Assembly: GCA_033782935.1 (NCBI GenBank)
Contig: JAWQEG010001370.1
Coordinates: forward strand, 1-64,000
Direction of reading: 5' to 3'
Length of the DNA: 64,000 nucleotides
From: Petrolisthes cinctipes
Lineage: Eukaryota; Arthropoda; Malacostraca; Decapoda; Porcellanidae
Position 1 is the first letter of the stretch. Each line of letters opens with the position of its first letter. Both the position numbers and the translations under genes were made by a program. The notes under the pieces are model-generated. The model saw only the letters and a program-made list of their open reading frames with translations. It had not been told where the DNA came from and made no database searches. This document shows positions 54,829 through 64,000 of this stretch, piece by piece.

Positions 54829-57712
54829 GAAAATGGCAAGGAAGATGTCGCCGATCGTAATATAAAGGACTCCCTAACTATTGAGCATTTAAATGCTCAA
54901 TCTGTCTTGAGCAGTATAGAAGAGATAAGGGTACTTGTAGAAGATAGAGGTATGGATATATTATGTATAAGTGAAACATGGTTGTCAACACTCACTACTG
55001 ACACCCATGTTAACATACCTAATTTAATGTATTCAGAAAAGACAAAGGCCGTGGTGGGGGAGTTTGCATATATGTAAAACAAACACTTAATACAACTGTA
55101 ATTAACATTTATCTTGAAGAACAAAATGGTGTAGAAGATATTTGGGTACGAGTTCAATGTAGAAAATTACCCTCTGTTATAATAGGATGCTTATATAGAC
55201 ACCCCAAGGCACCCTCTGAAACATTTGACTATATTTCTAATGCTATACAAAACATTTTAATGCATAATAAACCTGTTTTTATCCTAGGTGATATAAATTA
55301 TGATCTCTTTCAGAAAAAAAAAAAAACTATATCATATAATCAAAAGTAGTAAATTATCACAACTCGTAAACAAAGCCACCCGTATTACATCTACATCATC
55401 CAGTTTATTAGATGTAATCATTACTAACAAACCAGACCTAGTCCTATCATCAGATGTCATCCCCCACCCAATTGCTGATCACGAACTTATCACCACCACC
55501 ATAAATATAACTAAGCCTAAATTTACTCCAGAAATAAAGACGTTTCGTGATCTAAAAAATTATAATTCTGATTTTCGTTGCGATAAAATTCTACAAAATA
55601 TTAATGATCTAAGTTTAATATATAGTACTGACGATGTTAACAAGCAGGTGGAGATACTGACTTTGGTATTAACTAGTTGTCTGCATCAGTGTGCCCCACT
55701 AGTCACCCGCAAAATTACAAGACCACCTGCTCCCTGGATTAATACACATACAAAGGAGTTAATTAAAGAAAAGAAGGTCGCACAGGATAATTTAAAAGCA
55801 AATAGATTGGATACCACATTGCAAAACAAATATAATAATCTAAAAAAAACAGGTACAAAACTTAATCTATAAGAATAAGAAAGATCATTTTCAGAATGAA
55901 CTTCATAAATCCAGCAATATTGCCTCTACTTGGAAAATTGTAAAATCGTTAGTCCCCCCTAAATCTAGCTCTAATATATCATCCAATAGTGATGACATAC
56001 CTACCGCTGATCAATTTAATTCCTTTTTTTCTAGTGTTGGAAAAACAACTTTTGAGACCACCAGAGCTTCTCTTAACAATAACACAAATCATGATATACC
56101 TACCGATATATCTAATAATCATACGTCATCTTACTTTCGTCCTCATCCTGTTGATATTCATGATGTTATCCTTACAGTAAAGAATTTAAATAACTCTAGT
56201 TCATTTGGGTGTGATAATATGTCATTGAAATATATCAAGGATTCCTTGCCAGTAATTATTCCTTACATTACCACTATTATCAATACTTCAATTGTTACTG
56301 GTATTTTCCCTAAATTGTGGAAACATGCTATTGTCACTCCTCTCTTTAAAAGCGGTGATAGAAGCAAGGCTAGCAACTACCGCCCCATTTCCTTGCTACC
56401 AATCCTCTCGAAGATACTTGAAAAACTTGTTGCCAATCAATTATCAACCTATCTTGAGGTAAATAATCTTCTATCTATTAGTCAACATGGGTTCCGACCA
56501 CATCTATCAACAGAGACGGCTCTCAGCGTTATAGCTAATCAATTATATTGTAACATAGATAAGAAACACATTTCACTTTTAACCTTATGCGATCTTTCCA
56601 AGGCATTCGATAGTGTAGACCATAATACCCTACTTAATAAACTAACAATAATCAAGGTAAATTCATTTTGGTTCTCAGACTATCTTAAAGGAAGATCGCA
56701 ATCAGTACGCCTTAACAATATATTATCTTCACAATTAAATATTTCTTTTGGAGTACCCCAAGGTTCTATATTAGGTCCTATCCTTTTTAATATATTTGTT
56801 AATGATATGAAGGACAAATTAAATAATTGCTCATTGGTTCAATATGCCGATGACACTCAGTTTCTCCACAGTGACACAATAGATAATTTAGATAACTTGA
56901 TAGTAAGAGCCGAAGAAACCATAAGAGATGCTAAAAAATACTTCATAAAAAATGGTTTGTTAATGAATGACAAAAAAACACAATGTATATTTATTGGTTC
57001 TAGGCAATTACTTTCTAGAATTCCGAATAACACCACACTAAAACCGAACGATAATAGTGGTAGTAATGATAGTAATGATAATATTGTACCTTCTAATTAT
57101 GTTAAAAATCTTGGAGTATATTTTGACAATTTTATGAATTTTGACATCCATATAGATGAAATGAGGAAAAAGGCATTTGGTACCCTGATATTCATCAATA
57201 GAATAAAGGATAATCTAGATAAAGATACAAGAACAATTGTGGTGCAGTCTTTGGTGTTAAGTTTGATTAATTATTGTATTGTAATATGGGGCACAGCAAA
57301 TAAAACACAAATAGCAAGGGTACAAAAAATGCAAAATTATGCGGCGAAAGTTGCCGAAGGTATATCAAAAAAGTTTGACCATGTTACCCCTATATTAAAA
57401 GAACTTAATTGGCTCGATATCAAGAACAAAATTGTATATGATACGCTTCTCACAATGTATAAATACATGAACAAAATTTACCCAAACACCTTACAAAATT
57501 TTCCAACAGTTAGGGAAACTGTCACTGCCATAACAAGGCAACAGAATATGTTATATGTCCCCAAGTGTAGAACAGATATGGGAGGTAATAATTTAGCTGT
57601 CAGAGGACCTAAATTATGGAACTCACTCCCTTCACATATTAAATTAACAAACAGTATTAACACTTTCAAAACTCTTATTAAAAACTTGCTGTTGAGCCAA
57701 TCTTATAGCTAG
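54829..57712 (+). pseudogene. LINE ORF2: endonuclease + reverse transcriptase with three frameshifts
   Basis: Starts in the same frame as ORF1 directly after its TAG. Endonuclease pieces are LTIEHLNAQSVLSS with ILCISETWLS (about 54871-55000), GRGGGVCIYVKQ to FILGDINYDL in another frame (about 55040-55310), and LLDVIITNKPDL to IADHELIT (about 55410-55490). The reverse transcriptase (56100-57712, uninterrupted from about 55,860) has VTPLFKSGD, NYRPISLLPILSKILEK, CDLSKAFDSVDH, FGVPQGSILGPILF and YADDTQ. Shifts occur near 55,030, within the A13 run at 55314-55326, and near 55,845 beside an A7 run. The latter two could be assembly errors in homopolymers. As written, it cannot make a full protein. 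Confidence 0.88.
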
Positions 57713-57949
57713 TTAGGTTTTAGATAATGATGTATACTACGGTATGAAATTTATTTATAATATTCATTGATTTTCATTCATTATGTATATAATTGTGTAT
57801 AAGAATGTAAGTCTGTGTATACAGAACTATTTTACCGCCTTCTTTTATGTAAACCATGTATAGAGTATAATTATCATCCTGTCTGAGCACTAAGTAACCT
57901 TTAGTTTTTGTGTACAATGTAAAAGAATAACCACCTCCTGTGGAATAAA

Positions 57950-57983
<34 letters not shown>

Positions 57984-57984
<1 letters not shown>

Positions 57985-58045
57985 TCTCTCATAATAACAG
58001 TTCAAATTAAGCGCTTATTATAACTCGCTCTGATTGGCCCACCTC
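57984..58045. repeat. Target site duplication, right copy (62 bp)
   Basis: Identical to 52599-52660; lies directly after the (ATT)n tail of the LINE. Confidence 0.93.
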
Positions 58046-58106
58046 AAAAAATCAATACTTAAGATTATCGCTGATTGGCTATAACCGAATGACATTATTT
58101 TTAGTG

Positions 58107-58282
58107 TTAAGGGGGTGCGGGCGTAGGGGACAGGCTTGGGGGGAGGACTGGGGGAGCGGGAATAGGGGGAACAGGGTTGGGGGGTGTGGGAATAGGGGGA
58201 CAGGCTTGGGGTGGGTAGAAAGCCTGCTGTAACCTATTCCCGCACCCCTCTAACCCGCCCCCCCCTTCCCGCACCCCCTTAA
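58107..58282. mobile_element. TTAA-flanked G-rich MITE, copy 2
   Basis: TTAA plus GGGGGTGCGGG at the left, the inverse plus TTAA at the right, and the family centre GGTGGGTAGAAAG at about 58216. Shorter arms than copies 1 and 3. Confidence 0.75.
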
Positions 58283-58471
58283 TATTAGCTCATTACGAGT
58301 CTAACACGTGTTATATGGTTTGTATAATCTTATAGTACAACAACAAACCCAAATATCATAGTTTACACACTCGTCAATGTCTCGTTTCATTATAATTTGG
58401 ATAACAAGTGGACGTCAAATTTTCGGAAATTTTAATTAGGTTCATCTTTTTCCTATTCTCCCTGGCTGAGA

Positions 58472-58770
58472 AAATGGGAAGGATTGGAGAAAGAATGGGA
58501 AGGATTGAAGGAAGAATGGGAAGGGTTGAACGAAGAATGGGAAGGGTTGGAAAGAGAATGGGAAGGGTTGAACGAAGAATGGGAAGGGTTGACGGAAGAA
58601 TGGGAAGGTTAGAAGAAGAATGGGAAGGATTGGAGAAAGAATGGGAAGGGTTGAAAAGAGAATGGGAAGGGTTGGAGAAAGAATGGGAAGGGTTGGAAAG
58701 AGAATGGGAATGGTTGGAGAAAGAATGGGAAGGGTTGGAAAGATAATGGGAAGGGTGGTAGAAGAAAGGG
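58472..58770. repeat. 21-bp minisatellite (GAATGGGAAGGGTTGGAAA)
   Basis: About 13 units of 21 bases. Because 21 is divisible by three it keeps frames open and gives a 7-residue periodic peptide (GRMGRVE, EWEGLEK). An ATG lies upstream at 58408 in a hydrophobic stretch, but nothing else supports a gene. Confidence 0.92.
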
Positions 58771-58834
58771 AAGGAATGAGAAATTTAACAGCTGACTTAA
58801 ATACCTTTTATGAAATACGATAACCCTAACCTAG

Positions 58835-58900
58835 GAGTGCGGGAATAGGGGGACAGGCTTGGGGGGTGGGGGTTAGGGGGGTGCGGAAGTAGGGGATAGT
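58835..58900. repeat. Partial G-rich repeat of the TTAA MITE family
   Basis: One and a half units of GTGCGGGAATAGGGGGACAG type without the inverted arm. Confidence 0.7.
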
Positions 58901-59230
58901 CTGAGTAGTTTAGTAAAAGTTGGAGTAAAGTCTGAAATGGAGTCTAGTTGAAGAGGTAAGAGGTTGAGCTCTGATGGAAAAGCAGAGTTTCTATAGATCT
59001 GAATCATCTGATATGATCAGTGATTGGGTGATGAGTGTGTAGTAAAGTTTAAGGTAAAAAAGACTTTGAGATTTTATGTCAAAGTTGGAAAGGAGTGTAG
59101 TTAGAGTAAGAGTTATTGGATATTCACCTTGCTGGTTTTTATTCCAGTCCTCATACTAACTTCACATTATAAATTATATATTTTTTTTATGCAATGAACA
59201 CAGGAATAACTGAAAGAGAGACACAAACAC
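58901..59230. other. Intergenic DNA, nothing recognised
   Basis: Unique AT-rich sequence with no frame of note. Confidence 0.5.
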
Positions 59231-59393
59231 ACAATTATGAGAATATACGAATACAGACACACATACGCCTACGTTACACACACACACACACACAGTCATG
59301 AGAATATACGAATGCACACACATTGGCCTACGTTACACACACACACACACACAGTCATGAGAATATACGAATGCACACGCACATAGGCCTACG

Positions 59394-59435
<42 letters not shown>

Positions 59436-59505
59436 TCATTCATAAATATATGCGAATAGACATAAGTTACTCACATAGCAACACACACACACACACACAC
59501 TTGAG
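59231..59505. repeat. About 61-bp tandem repeat with (AC)n
   Basis: Three units carrying CATGAGAATATACGAATGCA and GGCCTACGTTACAC, separated by (AC)n of growing length. Confidence 0.9.
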
Positions 59506-59624
59506 TGACATTAATTTTGTTGTTTGTTGTGTGAGTGAGTGTTCGGTATTAGATATTATTCATGTTCAAACATTAATTAATCCTTGAACATTATTATTAT
59601 CATTGTCATAATTTGGTCCGTTTT

Positions 59625-59985
59625 TTGAGACACGAAAATTGACATAACTTTTGAACAGAGGGTCATAGAGAAAAAATAAAAAATTCCTCTCGCCCAATTT
59701 ACCAATTGTACTTCCATACCAAATTTCATCCAAATCCATATAGATCTTCATGGTCAAAAACCGGTTCAAAAAAAATTCAAAAAAAGTGGCCATAACTCAA
59801 AAACGGTGCATCGTAGAGAAAAAATAGAAAATAGGTCTCGCCCAATTTACCAACTGTACTTCCATACCAAATTTCATCCAAATCCATATAGATCTTCATG
59901 GTCAAAAATCGGTTCAACATTTTTTCCAAAAAAGTGGCCATAATTAAAAAACGGTGCATCGTAGAGAAAATTGGAGAATATTTAG
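59625..59985. repeat. 148-bp tandem duplication
   Basis: Two full units, and the start of a third, share TCGCCCAATTTACCAA, CCATACCAAATTTCATCCAA and TAGATCTTCATGGTCAAAAA at a spacing of 148 bases. Minus-strand frames stay open through both copies although 148 is not a multiple of three. It resembles a repeat rather than a gene. Confidence 0.85.
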
Positions 59986-60167
59986 CCCCCCTTGCTCATT
60001 AATCCACTCATATGACCTAATCTTGCACATCCATAGGTCAAATGTGGGATTCGACAAAATTTTTTACCTATTCCAAAAACCCATATTTTTGGTTGTGGTG
60101 TGTGTGTGTGGATGGAACGTGATAAAGATGAATTTAAGTCTACGGAAATTACACGATGTTATTCCAA

Positions 60168-60171
<4 letters not shown>

Positions 60172-60212
<41 letters not shown>

Positions 60213-60293
60213 GGAAAATGAAATAGAGAGGGGAGAGGGAAGGAGGGAGAAATGAGGGGAAATGAGAGAGAGAGAGAGAGGGGGGGGGGGTAA

Positions 60294-60367
<74 letters not shown>

Positions 60368-60409
60368 TGTGTGTGATTATGAGAGAGAGAGAGAGGGGGG
60401 GGGGGGTGA

Positions 60410-60482
<73 letters not shown>

Positions 60483-60530
60483 TGTGTGTGTGTGTGAGAT
60501 TATGACAGAGAGAGAGAGGGTGAGGTGTTT
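60172..60530. repeat. (GA)n array with G-runs
   Basis: Successive (GA)n blocks broken by GGGGGGGG and TGTGTGTG, including two copies of a unit with GAGTGTGTGTGATTATGAGA. Confidence 0.95.
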
Positions 60531-60744
60531 TTTCTTAGTATGCCTGCCGGCCGCCTTTCATAACACACACACACACACACATACATACATGGAACAAATT
60601 ACCATCCATAAGAAGAAAATCATGATGTGTGTCAAAACCATACATAACTTTAATTAAAGAAAAATATGATAATAGGATTTTATTTAATATACGGGACATT
60701 ACTTACGAGCTTGACTCAATCCTGTAAAGATACAAATAGGTAAG

Positions 60745-61180
60745 AACACACACACAGAGACACACATACAGTCACACACACACACACACACGTAACTTGT
60801 AGACAGACAGGGGGGAGAGGGGGAGGGGCATAACTTGTAGACAGACATGGGGGGAGGGGGGAGCGTTTAAGGACCCTGTGATCGTGTATGAAAATTGGAG
60901 GCTTCTGATTCCTCCTGACCATGCCACAAAACAAACAAGCTCCTTCCATATAGGTGTGTGTGTGTGTGTGTGTGTGAGTATGTGTGTGGGTGTGTGTGTG
61001 TGGGTGTGTGTTTGTGTGTGTATGTGTGTGTGTGTGTGAGTATGTGTGTGGGTGTGTGTGGGTGTGTGTTTGTGAGTGTATGTGTGTGTGTGTGTGTGTG
61101 AGTATGTGTGTGTGAGTATGTGTGTGGGTGTGTGTGTGTGGGTGTGTGGGTGTGTGTGTATGTGTGTGTGTGTGTGTGTT
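60745..61180. repeat. (AC)n and (GT)n low-complexity region
   Basis: (AC)n at about 60747-60790, a duplicated TAACTTGTAGACAGACA, and a (GT)n/GAGTATGTGTG array at 60954-61180. Frames are artefacts. Confidence 0.95.
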
Positions 61181-61244
61181 TCGTGGCAATATTTGAAGGA
61201 CTCATTTACCTCCAATTTTCTGACTACATCACACACAGGGTTCC

Positions 61245-61478
61245 TTAAGGGGGTGCGGGAATAGGGGGACGGGCTTGGAGGGGGGGTTAGGGGGGTGCGG
61301 GAGTAGGGGGACGGGCTTGGGGGGGGGGGGTTTAGGGGGGTGCGGGAATAGGGGGAAAGGTTTGGGGTGGGTAGAAAGACTGTCCGATATTCCCGCACCC
61401 CCCTAACCTTCCCCCCTACTCGCGCACCCCCTAAAACCCCCCCAAGCCCCCCCCCCCTCTATTCCCGCACCCCCTTAA
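61245..61478. mobile_element. TTAA-flanked G-rich MITE, copy 3
   Basis: TTAA plus GGGGGTGCGGGAATAGGGGG at the left and the inverse plus TTAA at the right; centre GGTGGGTAGAAAG at about 61368. Left arm with three tandem units, right arm with two. Confidence 0.78.
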
Positions 61479-61539
61479 GGGATTACAGTAATATATGCTT
61501 TTGATATTTTGGAGTGCAATTAATTCACTCAGAGTATGT

Positions 61540-61696
<157 letters not shown>

Positions 61697-61784
61697 TGAA
61701 ATAACAGAGAAAAATGATCAGAAATATGTTTGTTGATTTGTCATGAAAATAAAACTCACTTCTTATACTGGTGATACAACTTTA

Positions 61785-61955
61785 TTATTTTCATTATTAT
61801 TATTATTATTGTTATTATTATTTTTAATATTATTATTTTCATTATTATTATTATTATTATTGTTATTTTCATTATTATTATTATTATTATTATTAATATT
61901 ATTATTAATATTATTTTTAATATTATTTTTAATATTATTTTTAATATTATTATTT

Positions 61956-61987
<32 letters not shown>

Positions 61988-62012
61988 TTCATTTTTGTTA
62001 TTATTATTATTA

Positions 62013-62086
<74 letters not shown>

Positions 62087-62090
62087 TAAT
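61785..62090. repeat. (ATT)n microsatellite with TTTTCATT and TTTTAATA variants
   Basis: About 100 triplets. It is the same triplet as the tails of both plus-strand LINEs and may descend from such a tail. Confidence 0.95.
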
Positions 62091-62627
62091 CCTTTGTTTT
62101 TTCATTAATTAAAAGACACTGTAAATAATTCTTTGTTTTTTTATTTTATTTATTTGTCACTTTTTCAACAGTGTTTATTCCAGCTATTTGTATGTATGTC
62201 TGTATGTCAACAGCTGCCTAATGATATATAATTATTACTTGTTAAAATTCTAACTTCAATATAAATTCTCCCTGCTTTATGTATTAATTTGTATGTGCAT
62301 TGATTCCCTTGGCATTTTATTCATAGTTTTTTTTTAATTTGAAGATATTTTTATTGTAGATTATTCATTATTATTATTATTATTATTTTTTTTTTTTTAT
62401 TTTTTTTTTTGCCAGTTTCTCAACACCTTTTTTTTCTAATTTGTATTGTATTCATAGTTTTTTAATTTGAAATATTTTAATTTTCTAGTATATTATTCAT
62501 TATTATCATTATTTTATTTATTTATTTATTTTTTTTTGCCTGTTTCTCAACTTTTTTTTTCTCTCTAATTTTTCTTGTATCCAGATAGAAAATAATTATC
62601 ATATGTGGAGCCAATCTTATTCTTGTA
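62091..62627. other. T-rich intergenic DNA with a local duplication
   Basis: Two related segments (about 62310-62440 and 62445-62575) share TTCATAGTTTTTTAATTTGA, TATTATTCATTATTAT and TGCCTGTTTCTCAAC-type parts. No gene. Confidence 0.6.
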
Positions 62628-63040
62628 CAGCCACCATAAAATATCCTCCAACACGTTCCTTCCATCGTGCAAATAAATCAGTATCATATCAAAATATAAT
62701 CATACGACACCTTAGGTCAACTCAACCCCCTCAATTATTATTATTATAATTATTATTATTACTATTATGAGGTGTTGCAAGATATAATCATACAACAACA
62801 CCTTACGTCAACTCAACCCCCTCAATTATTAATTAAATAATTGAGGGGGTTGAGTTGGACGTAAGGTGTAGTGTATGATTATATCTTTGCAACACCTCAT
62901 AATAGTAATAATAATAATTATAATAATAATAATTGAGGGGGTTGCAGTAGATCCTACAGGTGTCGTATGATAATTTTGTATGATCCTGATTTATACTAGC
63001 AGATGGAAGGAAAGTGTTGGTGGATATTTGATTGTGGCTG
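62628..63040. mobile_element. 413-bp foldback element, nearly full palindrome
   Basis: It begins CAGCCACCATAAAATATCC after TA and ends with GGATATTTGATTGTGGCTG before TA. The two halves mirror each other, including AACTCAACCCCCTCAATTAT on the left and its inverse on the right, meeting near 62838. No coding capacity. Confidence 0.8.
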
Positions 63041-63172
63041 TACAGTTACTTAATTAACTAGGATTTTTTAAGATTATTAAAAGAGGGTGGTAGTACAGTG
63101 TAGGGTTTTAAATCTGGAGTAAATGATTCCTTCAAACTATTCTATAAACAGCATAGATTATTCTACAGTATT

Positions 63173-63332
63173 AAAGGTGTAATTCACTTTTGTTACATTG
63201 GAGTGCCTTGATTCCTCCAAAGTATGCCCGGAAACAGGACCAGATGAACAAAAATAATGGTGTTGTTGCTTGGAATAGTTTGGAGGATTCAGTTGCTCCA
63301 GATTTACAACACTGTACTTCCCCCATAAGGAT
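63173..63332. mobile_element. 160-bp MITE, copy 1
   Basis: Related over its length to 63815-63975. Inner inverted pair TGATTCCTCCAAAGTATGCC and TTGGAATAGTTTGGAGGA. Ends AAAGGTGTAATTCAC and GTACTTCCCCCAT. Confidence 0.65.
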
Positions 63333-63450
63333 ACAATTCACTTCAGTATAAAGTTGTGTTGTAGTTTTATTATTGTCTTACATCTTCTGTGTTTGTTATG
63401 ATATCTTGAAACCAACAGCTTTTATGAATGAATACTTGTGGTCAGTTGTA

Positions 63451-63592
63451 CAGCCACAATCAAATATCCACCAACACTTTCCTTTCATGGTAATAAATAT
63501 CTAGGTAATAAAGAACAACACGTGTATGATTTTGCAACACCTCGTAATAATGATAATATAATTGAAGGGGTTGAGTTGACGTAAGGTGTTGT

Positions 63593-63637
<45 letters not shown>

Positions 63638-63740
63638 CATTGAAGGGGTTGTGTTGTTGTTGTATGATTATATTTTCATATGATACTTATTTATTTGCAC
63701 GATGGAAGGAAAGTGTTGTAGGATATTTGCTTGTGGTTGT
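63451..63740. mobile_element. Foldback element, third copy of the 62.6-kb family
   Basis: Starts CAGCCACAATCAAATATCC after TA; the right arm GGATATTTGCTTGTGGTTG is diverged. The centre has (ATA)n and ATTGAAGGGGTTG in both halves in the same direction. Confidence 0.7.
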
Positions 63741-63814
63741 TTTAAGTCACCTTTACTCCCAAACACATCATTTCTTTGTCTTTCCTTCAATATACAGTAG
63801 TAAGTTCTGGCTTT

Positions 63815-63975
63815 TAAGGGGGTAATTCACTTTTGTTACATTGGAATGTAATGATTCCTCCAAAGTATGCCAGGAAACAGACCCAAAATTAAGAAAAATA
63901 ATGGTATCCTGTTGCTTGGAATAGTTTGGAGGAATCAGTGGTTCCAGATTTGCCAACACTGAACTTCCCCCTTTA
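63815..63975. mobile_element. 160-bp MITE, copy 2
   Basis: Ends AAGGGGGTAATTCAC and GTT-type inverse GAACTTCCCCCTT, so terminal inverted repeats of about 14 bases are readable here. Same inner inverted pair as copy 1. Confidence 0.7.
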
Positions 63976-64000
63976 GATTAGAGGCCCTATGCAAAAAAAT

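Larger units (their letters stand above)
52661..57983 (+). mobile_element. L2/CR1-like LINE with perfect 62-bp target duplication
   Basis: The 62 bases 52599-52660 are repeated exactly at 57984-58045, bounding an insertion of 5,323 bp. It starts with a (TC)n stretch and a GC-rich leader, carries ORF1 (52834-54828) and ORF2 (54829-57712, with frameshifts) and ends AATAAA then an (ATT)n tail. A full-length structure with an unmutated duplication means a recent jump. Confidence 0.9.

Noticed and set aside
58408..58746. Heptad-repeat coiled-coil protein
   Set aside because: The 7-residue period follows directly from a 21-bp minisatellite and a second frame is equally open.
61743..62108. Leu/Ile-rich membrane protein
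   Set aside because: Translation of the (ATT)n array on both strands.

Overview
The window looks like accessory, repeat-dominated DNA from an arthropod genome, most probably a decapod crustacean. The reasons are the very high density of (CT)n, (AC)n, (AT)n, (ACT)n and (ATT)n microsatellites, decayed RTE-type LINEs, a SINE with a short tetranucleotide tail, CR1/L2/jockey-like LINEs and a Penelope-like element. This assignment is inference; no host protein-coding gene, rRNA or tRNA could be recognised. Nearly every long open frame is either retroelement coding sequence or a translation of a simple repeat.

Layout. 1-4.2 kb is a CA/CT minisatellite. 4.3-12 kb is AT-rich DNA with minisatellites, an inverted-repeat unit carrying CCAAT and CRE-like sites, and a G-rich TTAA-flanked MITE. 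12.9-20.7 kb holds two dead RTE-type LINE copies (one split by a SINE with a 13-bp target duplication) and a dead antisense fragment of another LINE. 21-26.6 kb holds several terminal-inverted-repeat elements, including a hAT-like MITE with an 8-bp duplication. 27-31.9 kb is a CR1-like LINE on the minus strand with an intact ORF1 (zinc finger plus SGNH esterase) and a broken ORF2. 33.1-36.4 kb is a LINE with an uninterrupted 975-codon endonuclease/reverse transcriptase ORF. 38.5-39.8 kb is a truncated Penelope-like element (reverse transcriptase end plus GIY-YIG nuclease) interrupted by a TA-flanked MITE and followed by a hammerhead-like motif.

The centrepiece is 40,386-49,331: a complete Ty3/gypsy-type LTR retroelement with 546-bp LTRs differing at only two positions, a 4-bp target duplication, and open gag, pol and env. 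Gag carries two zinc knuckles. Pol has protease, reverse transcriptase, RNase H and integrase and sits in the -1 frame after an A-run slippery site. Env has a signal peptide, a basic cleavage site followed by a fusion-peptide-like stretch, and a C-terminal membrane anchor. A splice acceptor abuts the env ATG and a candidate donor lies just before the gag ATG. It is inserted in an (ACT)n microsatellite, and by its sequence it is young and possibly still functional.

52.6-58.0 kb is a second young LINE (L2/CR1-like) with a perfect 62-bp target duplication. Its ORF1 combines a SAP-like motif, coiled coil, degenerate SGNH domain and three CCHC knuckles. Its ORF2 follows in frame after a single UAG but carries three frameshifts, one in an A13 run. 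58-64 kb holds further TTAA MITEs, foldback elements and microsatellites. The elements do not form a pathway; the common thread is repeated recent insertion of retroelements into microsatellite DNA.
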